Below, in pieces: positions 17,878 through 26,229 of a stretch of 64,000 bases of DNA (the first letter of the stretch is position 1; each line of letters starts with the position of its first letter). The stretch lies in contig QHZB01000195.1 in assembly GCA_003224525.1 (NCBI GenBank), positions 1-64,000 of the forward strand, given 5' to 3'. The notes beneath the pieces are model-generated. The model worked only from the letters and a program-made list of their open reading frames with translations. It did not search any database and was not told where the DNA came from. The stretch comes from Acidobacteriota bacterium. Its GTDB lineage: Bacteria > Acidobacteriota > Terriglobia > Acidiferrales > UBA7541. A program made the position numbers and the translations under genes.

Positions 17878-18873
17878 TTACGCCTTCCCGCAAAGCGCCC
17901 GCGCCGCCTCAAATACCGTCTGCTCCGTCGGCACCGTCACATCTTCCAGCGGCGGCGAAAACGGAATCGGCACGTGCATTGCGCCCATGCGCTTCACCGG
18001 AGCTTCCAGGCTGAAGAACGCGCCTTCTGCGATGACCGCTGCGATCTCTCCGGTCACGCCATACCGCCCATATCCTTCATCAACCACCATCGCTCGCGAA
18101 GTCTTCTTCGCCGATTCAATCAGCGTTCTCTCATCCAGCGGCCAGGTCGTCCGCGGATCGATCACTTCCGCGCTCACGCCAATCTTTTCCAGCAACTCCG
18201 CCGCGCCCAGCGCCACTTGCACCATGCTGCTGGTCGCCACGATCGTAATGTCCTCTCCCTCTCGCTTCACGTCGGCCACACCCAACGGAATCGTGTACTC
18301 CTCTTCCGGCACCGGCCCCTGCAACTTGTACATCATCTTGTCTTCGAAAAAGACCACCGGGTTCTCGTCGCGAATCGCCGTCTTCAAAAGCCCCTTCGCA
18401 TCGTACGGCGTCGACGGCATCACCACTTTCAATCCCGGCACATGGCTCAGCCACGCGTGCAGCGACTGCGAATGCTGCGCCGCCGAACGCCGCGTCGCCC
18501 CCAGCGTCGTCCGCAGCACCATCGGCACTTTCCACGTCCCGCCAGACATGTAGTGCACCTTCGCCGCCTGATTCACCATCTGGTCCATCGTTAGAGTCAG
18601 GAAGTCGCCGAACATGATGTCCACCACTGGCCGCAACCCAGTCATCGCTGCCCCGACTCCCATGCCCGTGAAACCCGCCTCCGAAATCGGCGTATCCATC
18701 ACGCGTTCCGCGCCGAATTCCTCCACCAGGCCCGACAACACTTTAAACGGCGTCCCCGCTTCCGCAACGTCCTCGCCGAAAATGCACACGCGCGAATCGC
18801 GGCGCATCTCTTCCGCAAGCGCTTCGCGGACTGCTTGTGCAAACGTCAGCTCTCTCGTCGCCACTTCAGGCAT
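17878..18873 (-). CDS. 2-oxoacid/acetoin dehydrogenase E1 component, beta subunit
   Basis: This is the transketolase-like beta subunit (331 residues) of an E1 heterotetramer. Visible motifs are FGEDVAEAGTPFKV, DTPISEAGFTGMGVGAA, RPVVDIMFGDF and the C-terminal domain with VDEGYGRYGV. The start overlaps the end of the alpha-subunit gene by 8 bases, so stoichiometric coupled translation is likely. The downstream gene is M24, not E2, which is unusual for a pdh or acetoin operon. Substrate specificity (pyruvate, acetoin, branched-chain or another oxoacid) is not decided by sequence alone. Confidence 0.92.
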   Translation of the reverse strand: MPEVATRELTFAQAVREALAEEMRRDSRVCIFGEDVAEAGTPFKVLSGLVEEFGAERVMDTPISEAGFTGMGVGAAMTGLRPVVDIMFGDFLTLTMDQMVNQAAKVHYMSGGTWKVPMVLRTTLGATRRSAAQHSQSLHAWLSHVPGLKVVMPSTPYDAKGLLKTAIRDENPVVFFEDKMMYKLQGPVPEEEYTIPLGVADVKREGEDITIVATSSMVQVALGAAELLEKIGVSAEVIDPRTTWPLDERTLIESAKKTSRAMVVDEGYGRYGVTGEIAAVIAEGAFFSLEAPVKRMGAMHVPIPFSPPLEDVTVPTEQTVFEAARALCGKA

Positions 18874-19864
18874 AAACGTCCTGATCCACCTGGTCTACCG
18901 CCGGGTACGGCGCGGCAATCGCAAACTCCACCGCCGCCTTCATTTCCGCCCGCACTTCTTCCTGGATTTGCTTGAGCTTTCCTTGGTCCGAAAATTTTTG
19001 CTCAACCAGCCATTGCGAGAAGTTCTTGATGGGGTCCCGTTTCGTCTTCCATTCCTGCTCTTCTTGTTTCGAACGGTAATATTCGCGGTTGATGTCCCCC
19101 ACGTGGTGTCCCGTGTAGCGATACGTTTCGCAAACCAGAAACGCCGGCCCTTCGCCCTTCCGCGCCCGCTCCACCAGCCGGTGCGCCGTCGCGTACACCG
19201 CTCGCACATCTTGCCCGTCCACGCTTTCTGCCTGCACTCCAAACGCAGTTCCGCGCGCCAGGATGTCACCCGCCGTTGTCTCCGAATAATGCGTATATTC
19301 CGTATAAAGATTGTTCTCGCAGACGTAGATCACCGGCAATCTCCACAGCGCCGCCAGGTTCATCACCTCGTAAAGCACGCCCTGTCCGAGCGCTCCTTCG
19401 CCAAAAAAGCACACTGCTACTTTTCCCGTGCCCAGTCGCTTCGACGAAAGTGCCGCTCCCGTGGCGATTCCCGCGCTTCCTCCCACGATTGCATTCGCCC
19501 CCAGGTTGCCGGTCGCGGGATCGGCAATGTGCATGGATCCCCCTTTGCCACGGCAATACCCCGCTTCTTTTCCGAGCAGCTCCGCAAACATGCGGTCCGG
19601 TGAAGCGCCCTTCGCAACGCAGTGACCGTGCCCCCGGTGCGTGCTGGTAATGTAGTCGTCCCGGCGCAGCGCTTCGCAAATCCCCACCGCCACCGCTTCT
19701 TCGCCAATGTAAAGGTGCGCCAGCCCCGGCATCAGCGCCCGCGTATAAAGTTCGTTCACCTGTTGTTCGAACTCCCGGATCATCACCATCCGCCGGTACA
19801 TGCGCATCCACTGCTCGGTTTTGACTTCCGCTTTGGTCTTGGATTGATCCGTTGCAATTGTCAT
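18866..19864 (-). CDS. Thiamine-diphosphate-dependent E1 component, alpha subunit (acetoin dehydrogenase-like)
   Basis: This is the ThDP-binding alpha subunit with 332 residues. The family blocks include HLYIGEEAVAVG, STHRGHGHCVAKG, GYCRGKGGSMHI and GGSAGIATGAALS. The ThDP/Mg motif reads FFGEGALGQG then VCENN, so the classical GDG is GEG at residues 155-157, a conservative exchange of a Mg-binding acid. The closest overall resemblance is to acetoin dehydrogenase and similar TPP-dependent subunits rather than classic pyruvate E1. It overlaps both neighbours (4 bases with the hydroxyacid dehydrogenase, 8 bases with E1beta). Confidence 0.92.
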   Translation of the reverse strand: MTIATDQSKTKAEVKTEQWMRMYRRMVMIREFEQQVNELYTRALMPGLAHLYIGEEAVAVGICEALRRDDYITSTHRGHGHCVAKGASPDRMFAELLGKEAGYCRGKGGSMHIADPATGNLGANAIVGGSAGIATGAALSSKRLGTGKVAVCFFGEGALGQGVLYEVMNLAALWRLPVIYVCENNLYTEYTHYSETTAGDILARGTAFGVQAESVDGQDVRAVYATAHRLVERARKGEGPAFLVCETYRYTGHHVGDINREYYRSKQEEQEWKTKRDPIKNFSQWLVEQKFSDQGKLKQIQEEVRAEMKAAVEFAIAAPYPAVDQVDQDVYA

Positions 19865-20742
19865 GGCCTCACTCCGGACATCTGCGCCAAAACATTGAAC
19901 ACCACGGCAAAATCCTTCTCCTCGAGCCCCAGTCCGCGCGCCGCCGTCAGGAACTCGTTCGTGACCGCCGTCGTCGGCATGGGCACATCCAGTTGCCGCC
20001 CCAGCTCCAATGCCAAGTTCATGTCTTTCTGCATCATGTTAACGTTGAACCACGCCTCTTCCGGCTTCTTCAAAATAAACGGGCCCCGATACTGGACCAT
20101 CGGCGACGCAATCACGCTGTGCGTTAGCACATCCACGGCGATTTCCCGCGCAATCCCGCTCTTTTCCGCCAGCAGCACTCCCTCGGAAAACGCCAGCATC
20201 TGCACGGCGAGGCTCAGGTTCGTCCCGATCTTCATCACCAGCGCCAAACCGTTGTCCCCTACGTAGGTGACCTTCGGCCCGATATCCAGCAGTAGCGGCT
20301 TCACTTTTTCAAATGTCTCTTTCCGCCCGCCCGCCATCACCGAAAGCTTTCCCTCTTGCAGCGTGATCACGCTCCCGGAAACCGGCGAGTCCACCATGTC
20401 GCCGCCCTTTTCTCGCACCTTGCCGGCAATCTCCCGGCTGTATGCCGGGCTCACCGTGCTCATGTCCACGAAAATCTTGCCCGGCGTCACTCCTGCCAGC
20501 ATTCCGTCAGGCCCATTCATTACCGCTCCCAGCGCCGCGGAATTCGTAACCATGGAAAAGGTAACCTCCGCCGCTGCCACCACCGCGCGCGGCGAGTCCG
20601 CCCACTTCATCCCTTTCTTGATGAGCCACTCCGCTTTCGAACGCGTACGGTTGTAGCCCCTAACGCTGTGGCCCTTGCCGAGCAGCCGGTTCACCATTTC
20701 GCCGCCCATTACGCCAAGCCCGACAAATCCAAGATTCGCCAT
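19861..20742 (-). CDS. Beta-hydroxyacid dehydrogenase (3-hydroxyisobutyrate dehydrogenase family)
   Basis: This is an NAD(P)-dependent dehydrogenase that oxidises 3-hydroxyacids or reduces the matching semialdehydes. The Rossmann motif is GFVGLGVMGGEM at the N-terminus, followed by the substrate-binding DSPVSGS block and the catalytic Lys171 with Asn175 (MKIGTNL). The length of 293 residues is normal. It is the first gene of the tightly overlapping HIBADH-E1alpha-E1beta set. With the semialdehyde dehydrogenase upstream it could run successive oxidation of a hydroxyacid to a carboxylate; that order is inference. Confidence 0.9.
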   Translation of the reverse strand: MANLGFVGLGVMGGEMVNRLLGKGHSVRGYNRTRSKAEWLIKKGMKWADSPRAVVAAAEVTFSMVTNSAALGAVMNGPDGMLAGVTPGKIFVDMSTVSPAYSREIAGKVREKGGDMVDSPVSGSVITLQEGKLSVMAGGRKETFEKVKPLLLDIGPKVTYVGDNGLALVMKIGTNLSLAVQMLAFSEGVLLAEKSGIAREIAVDVLTHSVIASPMVQYRGPFILKKPEEAWFNVNMMQKDMNLALELGRQLDVPMPTTAVTNEFLTAARGLGLEEKDFAVVFNVLAQMSGVRP

Positions 20743-21040
20743 GAATCCTTTTTCTCCTCGCTACAGGCGGCTTCAAAATCCTTTCTACGCTTCTCTGCCC
20801 TTCTCGTGCCTTGCGCCGCGCTTGAGCGCGGCCTTCTCATGGACTCGGGCCAATCAAGCCCGGCATCTCAGAGAATGGAGAGAGAACTCAAGTTGGCACA
20901 CTTCTTTTCTTCCCTGCCAAAAACTTAGATCTCACAATTGACAGCCCTGCCGGGACGCAAACTCGGCAAATAACCAATCACCATTTGAATCTTTTTTCTT
21001 CTCCGACTAAAAATTCAAAACTAATGACTTACAACTGTTC
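20743..21040 (-). other. Spacer between regulator and hydroxyacid dehydrogenase, with two hairpins
   Basis: There is no gene here. Two inverted repeats are visible: GCCGCGC-ttga-GCGCGGC at 20815-20832 (perfect 7 bp) and CGGGC/GCCCG a little further on around 20846-20862. Neither is followed by a T-run on the minus strand, so they are not clear Rho-independent terminators. They could be RNA-processing or attenuation hairpins separating regulator and enzyme expression. Confidence 0.4.
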
Positions 21041-21748
21041 TTAGGATTCCTGCCCGCCCGTCGCCCGCCGCGAATCCTCTCGCACTTGCCGCAGGTGCGC
21101 CTTCATCGCGTCTCGCGCCCCTAGCGGATCGCGGTGCTCAATTGCCTCCAGGATCCTCTTGTGGTGATACTGCCCGCGCTCCGGGCCGCCTTCCACGTGG
21201 AAGATTCCCATCCGCTGTTCGCGCAGCAGCCCCACAATCGAATCGATCAACGAAAGAATTAGGGGATTGGCGGCGGCTTCCGCGAGAGCTAGGTGAAAAT
21301 CCAGGTCGGCCTCAATGAATGCATCCGGGTCCTTGCGCGCGGTGTCCATCACCGCGATTTCTTCCCGCATCGAAACAAGATCTTCGTCGTCGACGCGAGT
21401 TGCGGCCAGCGCGGCAATCTCGGGCTCCAGGATTTCGCGTACTTCTGCCAGAAACGCAGACCCCTCGGGCTGCCCAATCTTTAGCATGCGGTCCAGCGAC
21501 TGCCGCATGGAATACGAAGTGCCATCGGTGACAAACGTTCCGCGGCCCGGATAGGCTTCCACCAGCCCCTTTTCATGCAGCGCCTTCACCGCTTCGCGAA
21601 CCGCGGTCCGGCTGACGCCAAATTGTTGAGCCAACTCCCGTTCCGGGGGAAGTTGGTCCCCGGGTTTCATCGCTCCCTTGTGGATGGATTCCTCGACCTG
21701 CTGCACGATCTGTTCATACAAACGAGAAGAACGTACGATCTTGTACAT
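21041..21748 (-). CDS. FadR-subfamily GntR transcriptional regulator
   Basis: This is a predicted repressor of 235 residues. It has an N-terminal winged helix (residues 8-75; LYEQIVQQVEESI, GDQLPPERELAQQFGVSRT, GRGTFV) and a C-terminal FCD effector domain (about 95-225; FLAEVREILEPEIAALAA, ADLDFHLALAEAA). The ATG at 21748 is chosen for a GAGG five bases before it and because the family begins just before the LYEQ segment. An ATG at 21772 is also possible. A perfect 9-bp inverted repeat lies only 31 bases upstream of the chosen start, which suggests autoregulation. It lies between the semialdehyde dehydrogenase and the rest of the cluster on the same strand. Confidence 0.9.
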   Translation of the reverse strand: MYKIVRSSRLYEQIVQQVEESIHKGAMKPGDQLPPERELAQQFGVSRTAVREAVKALHEKGLVEAYPGRGTFVTDGTSYSMRQSLDRMLKIGQPEGSAFLAEVREILEPEIAALAATRVDDEDLVSMREEIAVMDTARKDPDAFIEADLDFHLALAEAAANPLILSLIDSIVGLLREQRMGIFHVEGGPERGQYHHKRILEAIEHRDPLGARDAMKAHLRQVREDSRRATGGQES

Positions 21749-21778
21749 GACATCCTCGTCGAAAGAAGTCATTTCGCT

Positions 21779-21803
21779 CTTTGGTACGACCGCCGTACCA
21801 AAG
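21779..21803. promoter_or_regulatory. Probable GntR operator (perfect 9-7-9 inverted repeat)
   Basis: The arms are CTTTGGTAC and GTACCAAAG with a 7-base spacer (GACCGCC), a perfect palindrome just before the start of the FadR-type regulator. The GGTAC half-site and spacing fit the GntR/FadR operator style. A related but imperfect site is found at 23503-23521. Self-regulation by the adjacent gene product is inferred. Confidence 0.6.
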
Positions 21804-21903
21804 TAAACTCGCCTAAGTCCAGTTGTTTGACGTGGGGGACTCGTCACTGTCTGGTTGAGTTGTCGGACCAATCTACCACCCCATCCTCCATTTCGCAAAC
21901 CAC

Positions 21904-23277
21904 TTAGGAGGCCTCCTCAATCCATACCGTCTTGATGTTCGCGAACTCGCGGATTCCATGGACCCCCAGTTCTCGCCCGTGTCCCGACCACTTAACTCCC
22001 CCGAAGGGCATACGAGGATCGGAAGCCACCATGCGGTTTATGAATACCATTCCGGATTCCAGATCGTTGACGAAGCGCTCGCGTTCATTCCTATCGTTCG
22101 TCCAGGCACTGGCCCCCAATCCAAACCGGCTGTCGTTCGCGATTCGAATCGCGTCATCCAGGTCTGTAGCCCGGAACACGCTCGCCACCGGACCAAATAG
22201 TTCTTCCTTGTGTGCCGGTGAGCCCTTCGGAATATTTGTCAGCACCGTGGGAGCATAAAAATTCCCTGGACGATCCAGCGGTTTGCCCCCGGTCAAGACC
22301 TTCGCACCTGCCTCGACCGTCTTCTTCACATCGCGGTCCAGATCGGCCAGGCCCTCCGCCGTTGAGAGTGGTCCGAGTTCCGTCATTTCGTCAAAAGGAT
22401 CTCCTACTTTCAATGCGGTCATCTTTTCTGCGAATACCCGTTCGAATCGGTCCGCGATGGATTCGGCCACTATGAAGCGCTTGGCGGCGATGCAAGATTG
22501 TCCGTTGTTGAATATCCGCGCCTTCACCGCCGTGGCCGCCGCCACCTCCAGATTCGCGCTCGGCATTACGATAAAGGGATCGCTGCCTCCGAGCTCCAGC
22601 ACCACCTTCTTGATTCTTTTCGCGGCGCCGATTCCCACCTCAATTCCTGCTCCTTCGCTCCCTGTCAATGTGGCCGCCATTACGCGCGGATCTCCCAGGA
22701 TTTTGTCCACTTTTTCTGAGCCCACCAGAAGTGTTTGGAAAGCTCCGTCGGGAAACCCGGCCCTCCGGAAGACGCCCTCAATCGCTAACGCGCACTGCGG
22801 AACGATCGACGCGTGCTTCAGAAGGCCGACGTTCCCGGCCATCAACGCCGGCGCGGCGAATCGCAGCACTTGCCAAAACGGAAAATTCCAAGGCATGACC
22901 GCTAGAACGGCCCCAAGCGGCTGGTATCGGATGTAACTCCGGCTCGCGGTCGTCTCCACTATTTCGTCAGCCAGAAAACGCTCCGCGTTTTCCGCATAGT
23001 AGCGGCAGACCCACGCGCATTTCGCTGCTTCATCGACCGCGGAACGGAACGTCTTGCCCATTTCGGTCGTCATCATTTTGGCAAAAGTCTCTTTTTCGCC
23101 GTCCAGGATTGCTGCCGCCTTCAGCATCTTCTGGGCGCGTTCAGCGAATGGCACTCTTCGGTAGCTCAGAAACGTATCCGCTGCCTTTTGAAGTCTTACT
23201 TCAATCTGTGCATCCGATAGCGACTCGAATGTCTTCACCACTTGACCGGTCGCGGGATTGATAGTTGCAATTGCCAT
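21904..23277 (-). CDS. NAD(P)-dependent semialdehyde dehydrogenase (succinate-semialdehyde dehydrogenase type)
   Basis: This is an aldehyde dehydrogenase of 457 residues, the usual length of the short Sad/YneI-type succinate-semialdehyde dehydrogenases. Catalytic Cys262 is in FNNGQSCIAAKRF and Glu228 in VLELGGSDPF. The N-terminus AIATINPATGQVVKTF is typical. The ATG at 23277 is chosen because it has GAGGGAG upstream and a longer frame would add 47 residues without similarity. It is the promoter-proximal gene of the cluster, 155 bases before the regulator gene. The true aldehyde may be another short semialdehyde. Confidence 0.9.
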   Translation of the reverse strand: MAIATINPATGQVVKTFESLSDAQIEVRLQKAADTFLSYRRVPFAERAQKMLKAAAILDGEKETFAKMMTTEMGKTFRSAVDEAAKCAWVCRYYAENAERFLADEIVETTASRSYIRYQPLGAVLAVMPWNFPFWQVLRFAAPALMAGNVGLLKHASIVPQCALAIEGVFRRAGFPDGAFQTLLVGSEKVDKILGDPRVMAATLTGSEGAGIEVGIGAAKRIKKVVLELGGSDPFIVMPSANLEVAAATAVKARIFNNGQSCIAAKRFIVAESIADRFERVFAEKMTALKVGDPFDEMTELGPLSTAEGLADLDRDVKKTVEAGAKVLTGGKPLDRPGNFYAPTVLTNIPKGSPAHKEELFGPVASVFRATDLDDAIRIANDSRFGLGASAWTNDRNERERFVNDLESGMVFINRMVASDPRMPFGGVKWSGHGRELGVHGIREFANIKTVWIEEAS

Positions 23278-23481
23278 TTCGGTTCTCCCTCTGAAATCCT
23301 TCTCTGGCCCTGTGCCTAGAGAGATCTCTGCCGGTGTACGGCTCTGCAGTTTGTCGTTCGAACGATTGCGAAGCGATGAGCGGCCATGGCCGAAAGTCTC
23401 TCGTTTTGGTCCAACCACTATACCCGAACACTTTTTCGCAAATCATACTAACTGCAACCATCTCCAATCCATAGAATATTC

Positions 23482-23521
23482 TTGACAGCCTTTGTTTACG
23501 AATGGTACAGCGGTCCTACCT
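23482..23521 (+). promoter_or_regulatory. Putative promoter with overlapping GntR-type operator
   Basis: The stretch 23278-23589 separates two divergent units. It holds a consensus -35 TTGACA (23482-23487) facing the rightward genes. At 16-17 bases spacing lies only a weak -10, which overlaps the half-site TGGTAC (23503-23508), seven bases, then CTACCT (23516-23521). Ten of twelve arm bases match the palindrome in front of the GntR gene. A repressor bound here would cover the -10 region. No other gene is seen in this spacer. Confidence 0.45.
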
Positions 23522-23589
23522 TTTGGATGTCATGGCCTCGATCGCAAGCACTGCGAGCCAAGAGTTTATGGCCCAAGGAGCCGCCAAAG

Positions 23590-25194
23590 ATGAAGGACAA
23601 GACTGGCGCGAGGATGCCAAATTCCGGGAATACGAAGTTTCGAAACACGCTGGATGGAGCCGGACTACCGACTCGGCGCGAGTTCCTGCGAACCGCGGCC
23701 GGCGTTGGCTTGGCATTGGCCGGTTCTCCGATTGCGGCTTGGGCGGACCATCATGCCCACCCCACCCCGAACAGTATCTCGTATCTGGATCGCAGGATGT
23801 ACATCCACAATATGGAGCTCCTCGGCCACTTCATGCCCGGCCGTGTCCGCAATGGCAAGATGCAGTTGATGTCCATTGGCGATCGCCGCTACATGTTCCA
23901 GCAAGGCGATGTCATCGACGTCAGCGACGTTCGAAAGCCCACCTTTTACAACCAGGGTGGATTCGAAGGCGGCCAAGTCCAGGTGGCCTACAACAAAAAT
24001 CTAAAGAAGTGGATTCTCATGACCGGGGCGCAGACGCCGATCACCGATTCGACTCCTGAAGCGCCCATGGGCAAATACGACGACGCGCATCTCGATGACA
24101 AGCGCAAAAATTACAAAGGACTTCGTGGCGTACGCTTCTATGATGTCACCGCTCCGTCGAAAATTGTCAAACTTTCTGAGTTCAGCACCGGCGCCACCGG
24201 CCAGGGCACGCACCGAAACTATTACGACGGCGGCAAGTATGCTTACCTCGATACGGCGCCCGATGAAACTTTCATTCACCAGCCGGCCTACTTTCGGCAG
24301 TTGGTCAACGGCAACATGATTGTGGATACTTCCGATCCTTCCAGCGCGAAAGAAGTCTCGATGTGGTGGGTTCCCGGCTCACGCAAGGGCGAGGAAGCCG
24401 ATTACAACAAATGGATTTGGTCGAAGCTCGTTCCGCCGAAAGTCGTAGCAGACCAGACGCCTTTCGCGGGACTCCACGGCCCGGTGTATGTTCCCAAAAA
24501 ACTGGAAGATGGCGGCAATCGTGGCTACGGCGCATTCGGCTGCAACGGATTCATTATTCTTGATCTTTCGGATCCTACGCACCAAAAAGAAATTGGCCGG
24601 TTCGAGCCGCCGCCACAGTACTCGGGTATGGGCATCGCCTTTCACACAATTTATTGCGGCATCCTCGACCGCGGTTTTGTTCTCACCAACGGCGAAACAA
24701 CCAATTCTGATTGCAATCAAATCTATTTGCCGAACTGGGTCATTGATATTCGCGACGAAGAGCACCCCATCGCAGTCGCGCAGTTGCCGCGCCCCGTGCC
24801 TCCTCCGGAAGCACCCTACCGCGATTTCTGTTTCAAGCGCGGGCGCTTCGGCGCGCATAATCCGCCGCACCTGAAAGCGCCCGGGAAACCGCGGCCGGAG
24901 TTTATTGCGTATTCGTACTTCATCGCGGGACTGCGTTGTTACGACATTGGAGACCTTTACAAGCCGGAAGAAGTTGCTTACTTCATTCCTCCGCAGGGCG
25001 GCGATTTGAAACAATTTGGAAGCTACGACCGCACCGTGGACAACGTGTTCATCGAATGGGACCGCAACATCATCTGGACCGCGACGGATACGGGCCTCTA
25101 CGCGTTGAGCTGTCCGAATCTCGGAAAGCCCATTCTCGATCCCCTGCCGGTCGCGGAATGGTCGCTCGACAAATTGAACAAGGGCGCACCGTAG
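23590..25194 (+). CDS. Tat-exported LVIVD-repeat-like beta-propeller protein of unknown function
   Basis: This is a 534-residue protein. The ATG follows AAGGAG by nine bases; an upstream in-frame extension of 36 residues lacks support. The leader has a twin-arginine motif (TRREFLRTAAGVGLALAG) and an Ala-x-Ala cleavage site near AAWA, so periplasmic location is predicted. The body shows recurring segments such as VIDVSDVRKPTFY, FYDVTAPSKIVKLSEF, MIVDTSDPSSAKEVSMW and IILDLSDPTHQKEIGRF, which is the LVIVD-type repeat of propeller proteins. No enzyme motif is recognised. It is followed 36 bases later by a substrate-binding protein gene, with which it probably forms an operon. Confidence 0.75.
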   Translation: MKDKTGARMPNSGNTKFRNTLDGAGLPTRREFLRTAAGVGLALAGSPIAAWADHHAHPTPNSISYLDRRMYIHNMELLGHFMPGRVRNGKMQLMSIGDRRYMFQQGDVIDVSDVRKPTFYNQGGFEGGQVQVAYNKNLKKWILMTGAQTPITDSTPEAPMGKYDDAHLDDKRKNYKGLRGVRFYDVTAPSKIVKLSEFSTGATGQGTHRNYYDGGKYAYLDTAPDETFIHQPAYFRQLVNGNMIVDTSDPSSAKEVSMWWVPGSRKGEEADYNKWIWSKLVPPKVVADQTPFAGLHGPVYVPKKLEDGGNRGYGAFGCNGFIILDLSDPTHQKEIGRFEPPPQYSGMGIAFHTIYCGILDRGFVLTNGETTNSDCNQIYLPNWVIDIRDEEHPIAVAQLPRPVPPPEAPYRDFCFKRGRFGAHNPPHLKAPGKPRPEFIAYSYFIAGLRCYDIGDLYKPEEVAYFIPPQGGDLKQFGSYDRTVDNVFIEWDRNIIWTATDTGLYALSCPNLGKPILDPLPVAEWSLDKLNKGAP

Positions 25195-25230
25195 GCTCAT
25201 TTCCCTGGACTACACAAGGAGCGAATCTCG

Positions 25231-26229
25231 ATGAACGCTAGAAGATGGGTTTGCCTGTCGATTCTCGTTGTTGGATTGTTGTGCAGCAGCAGTGCGCAGG
25301 AACGGAGCGCGCAAAAAATACGATTGACGAGTCTGCCGGGCCGTCCGCTGCCTGTAGTTGCGGCGGAAATGAACGGTACGTTCGTGAAGTTCGGAATCGA
25401 AGTGGAGGTCAACCCGGCGCCGAATTCGGATGCGATGCGGGCCGCCTTGGCGGAGGGACAGGCGGATGTTGCCCACGCGGCGGTGGACAACTCTGTCGCG
25501 ATGGTGGAACTGACCGGCGCGGACGTGGCCATTGTGATGGGAGGGGAAGGCTCGTTGAACGAACTTTTCGTGCAACCGGACATTCATTCGGCCGCGGAAT
25601 TGCGCGGGAAAACTCTGATCGTCGATGCGGTGAACACGGCGTACGCCCTTCAGATGAAAAAGATTTTGCTTCTGAATGGACTGCAAGCCGGGCGGGACTA
25701 CGAGATGAAGCCTTACGGGGCCACGCCGCAGCGATTGGTGGCCATGCGCGAACACAAAGAATTTGCTGGTTCGATGCTTGGTCCGCCGGCATCGATTGTT
25801 GCCAAGCGCGAAGGCTTCGTGAGCCTCGGCTCGACGCAGAAGCTCATCGGGCCGTATCAGAGTTATGGTGCTTTCGTGCAGCGTAGATGGGCGAGCGAAC
25901 ACAAGGATGCGCTGGTGCGTTATCTTGCCGCGTACATCGAGGCGCAGCGCTGGCTGATGGCCCCGGCCAACAAAGAGAAGGTGATTGCGTTGATGATGAA
26001 GGAATCGAAAATCCCCGAGGATGTTGCGGGGGAGACGTACGCGGTCTTGATTGAAGGTCACGGCGGATACGCGGACGGGGCGGGCTTCGATCTCGATGGT
26101 TTCAAAAACGTGTTGAAGCTGAGAGCGGAAGTGGAAGGTCAGTGGGGCGGGCATCCGCCTGCTCCTGAGAAATACTACGATTCCTCGTATTACGTCGAGG
26201 CGCTTAGAAGACTGAAAGGGGCGAAGTGA
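25231..26229 (+). CDS. NMT1/THI5-like ABC-transporter substrate-binding protein
   Basis: This is a secreted 332-residue periplasmic binding protein. The signal peptide (residues 1-22) ends near the CSSSAQ segment. The two-lobe fold is suggested by RLTSLPGRPLPVVAAEMNGTF and FGIEVEVNPAPNSDAMRAAL (a pattern of thiamine-precursor, taurine and nitrate binding proteins), then GEGSLNELFVQP and RGKTLIVDAVNTAYALQMK. AAGGAG lies nine bases before the ATG. No ABC permease or ATPase is next to it, so it may act with a remote transporter or as a sensor. The following gene begins directly at its stop codon. Confidence 0.82.
   Translation: MNARRWVCLSILVVGLLCSSSAQERSAQKIRLTSLPGRPLPVVAAEMNGTFVKFGIEVEVNPAPNSDAMRAALAEGQADVAHAAVDNSVAMVELTGADVAIVMGGEGSLNELFVQPDIHSAAELRGKTLIVDAVNTAYALQMKKILLLNGLQAGRDYEMKPYGATPQRLVAMREHKEFAGSMLGPPASIVAKREGFVSLGSTQKLIGPYQSYGAFVQRRWASEHKDALVRYLAAYIEAQRWLMAPANKEKVIALMMKESKIPEDVAGETYAVLIEGHGGYADGAGFDLDGFKNVLKLRAEVEGQWGGHPPAPEKYYDSSYYVEALRRLKGAK

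Noticed and set aside
20815..20832. Perfect 7-bp hairpin considered as a terminator
   Set aside because: No T-run follows on either strand; it is reported only as an inverted repeat in the spacer.
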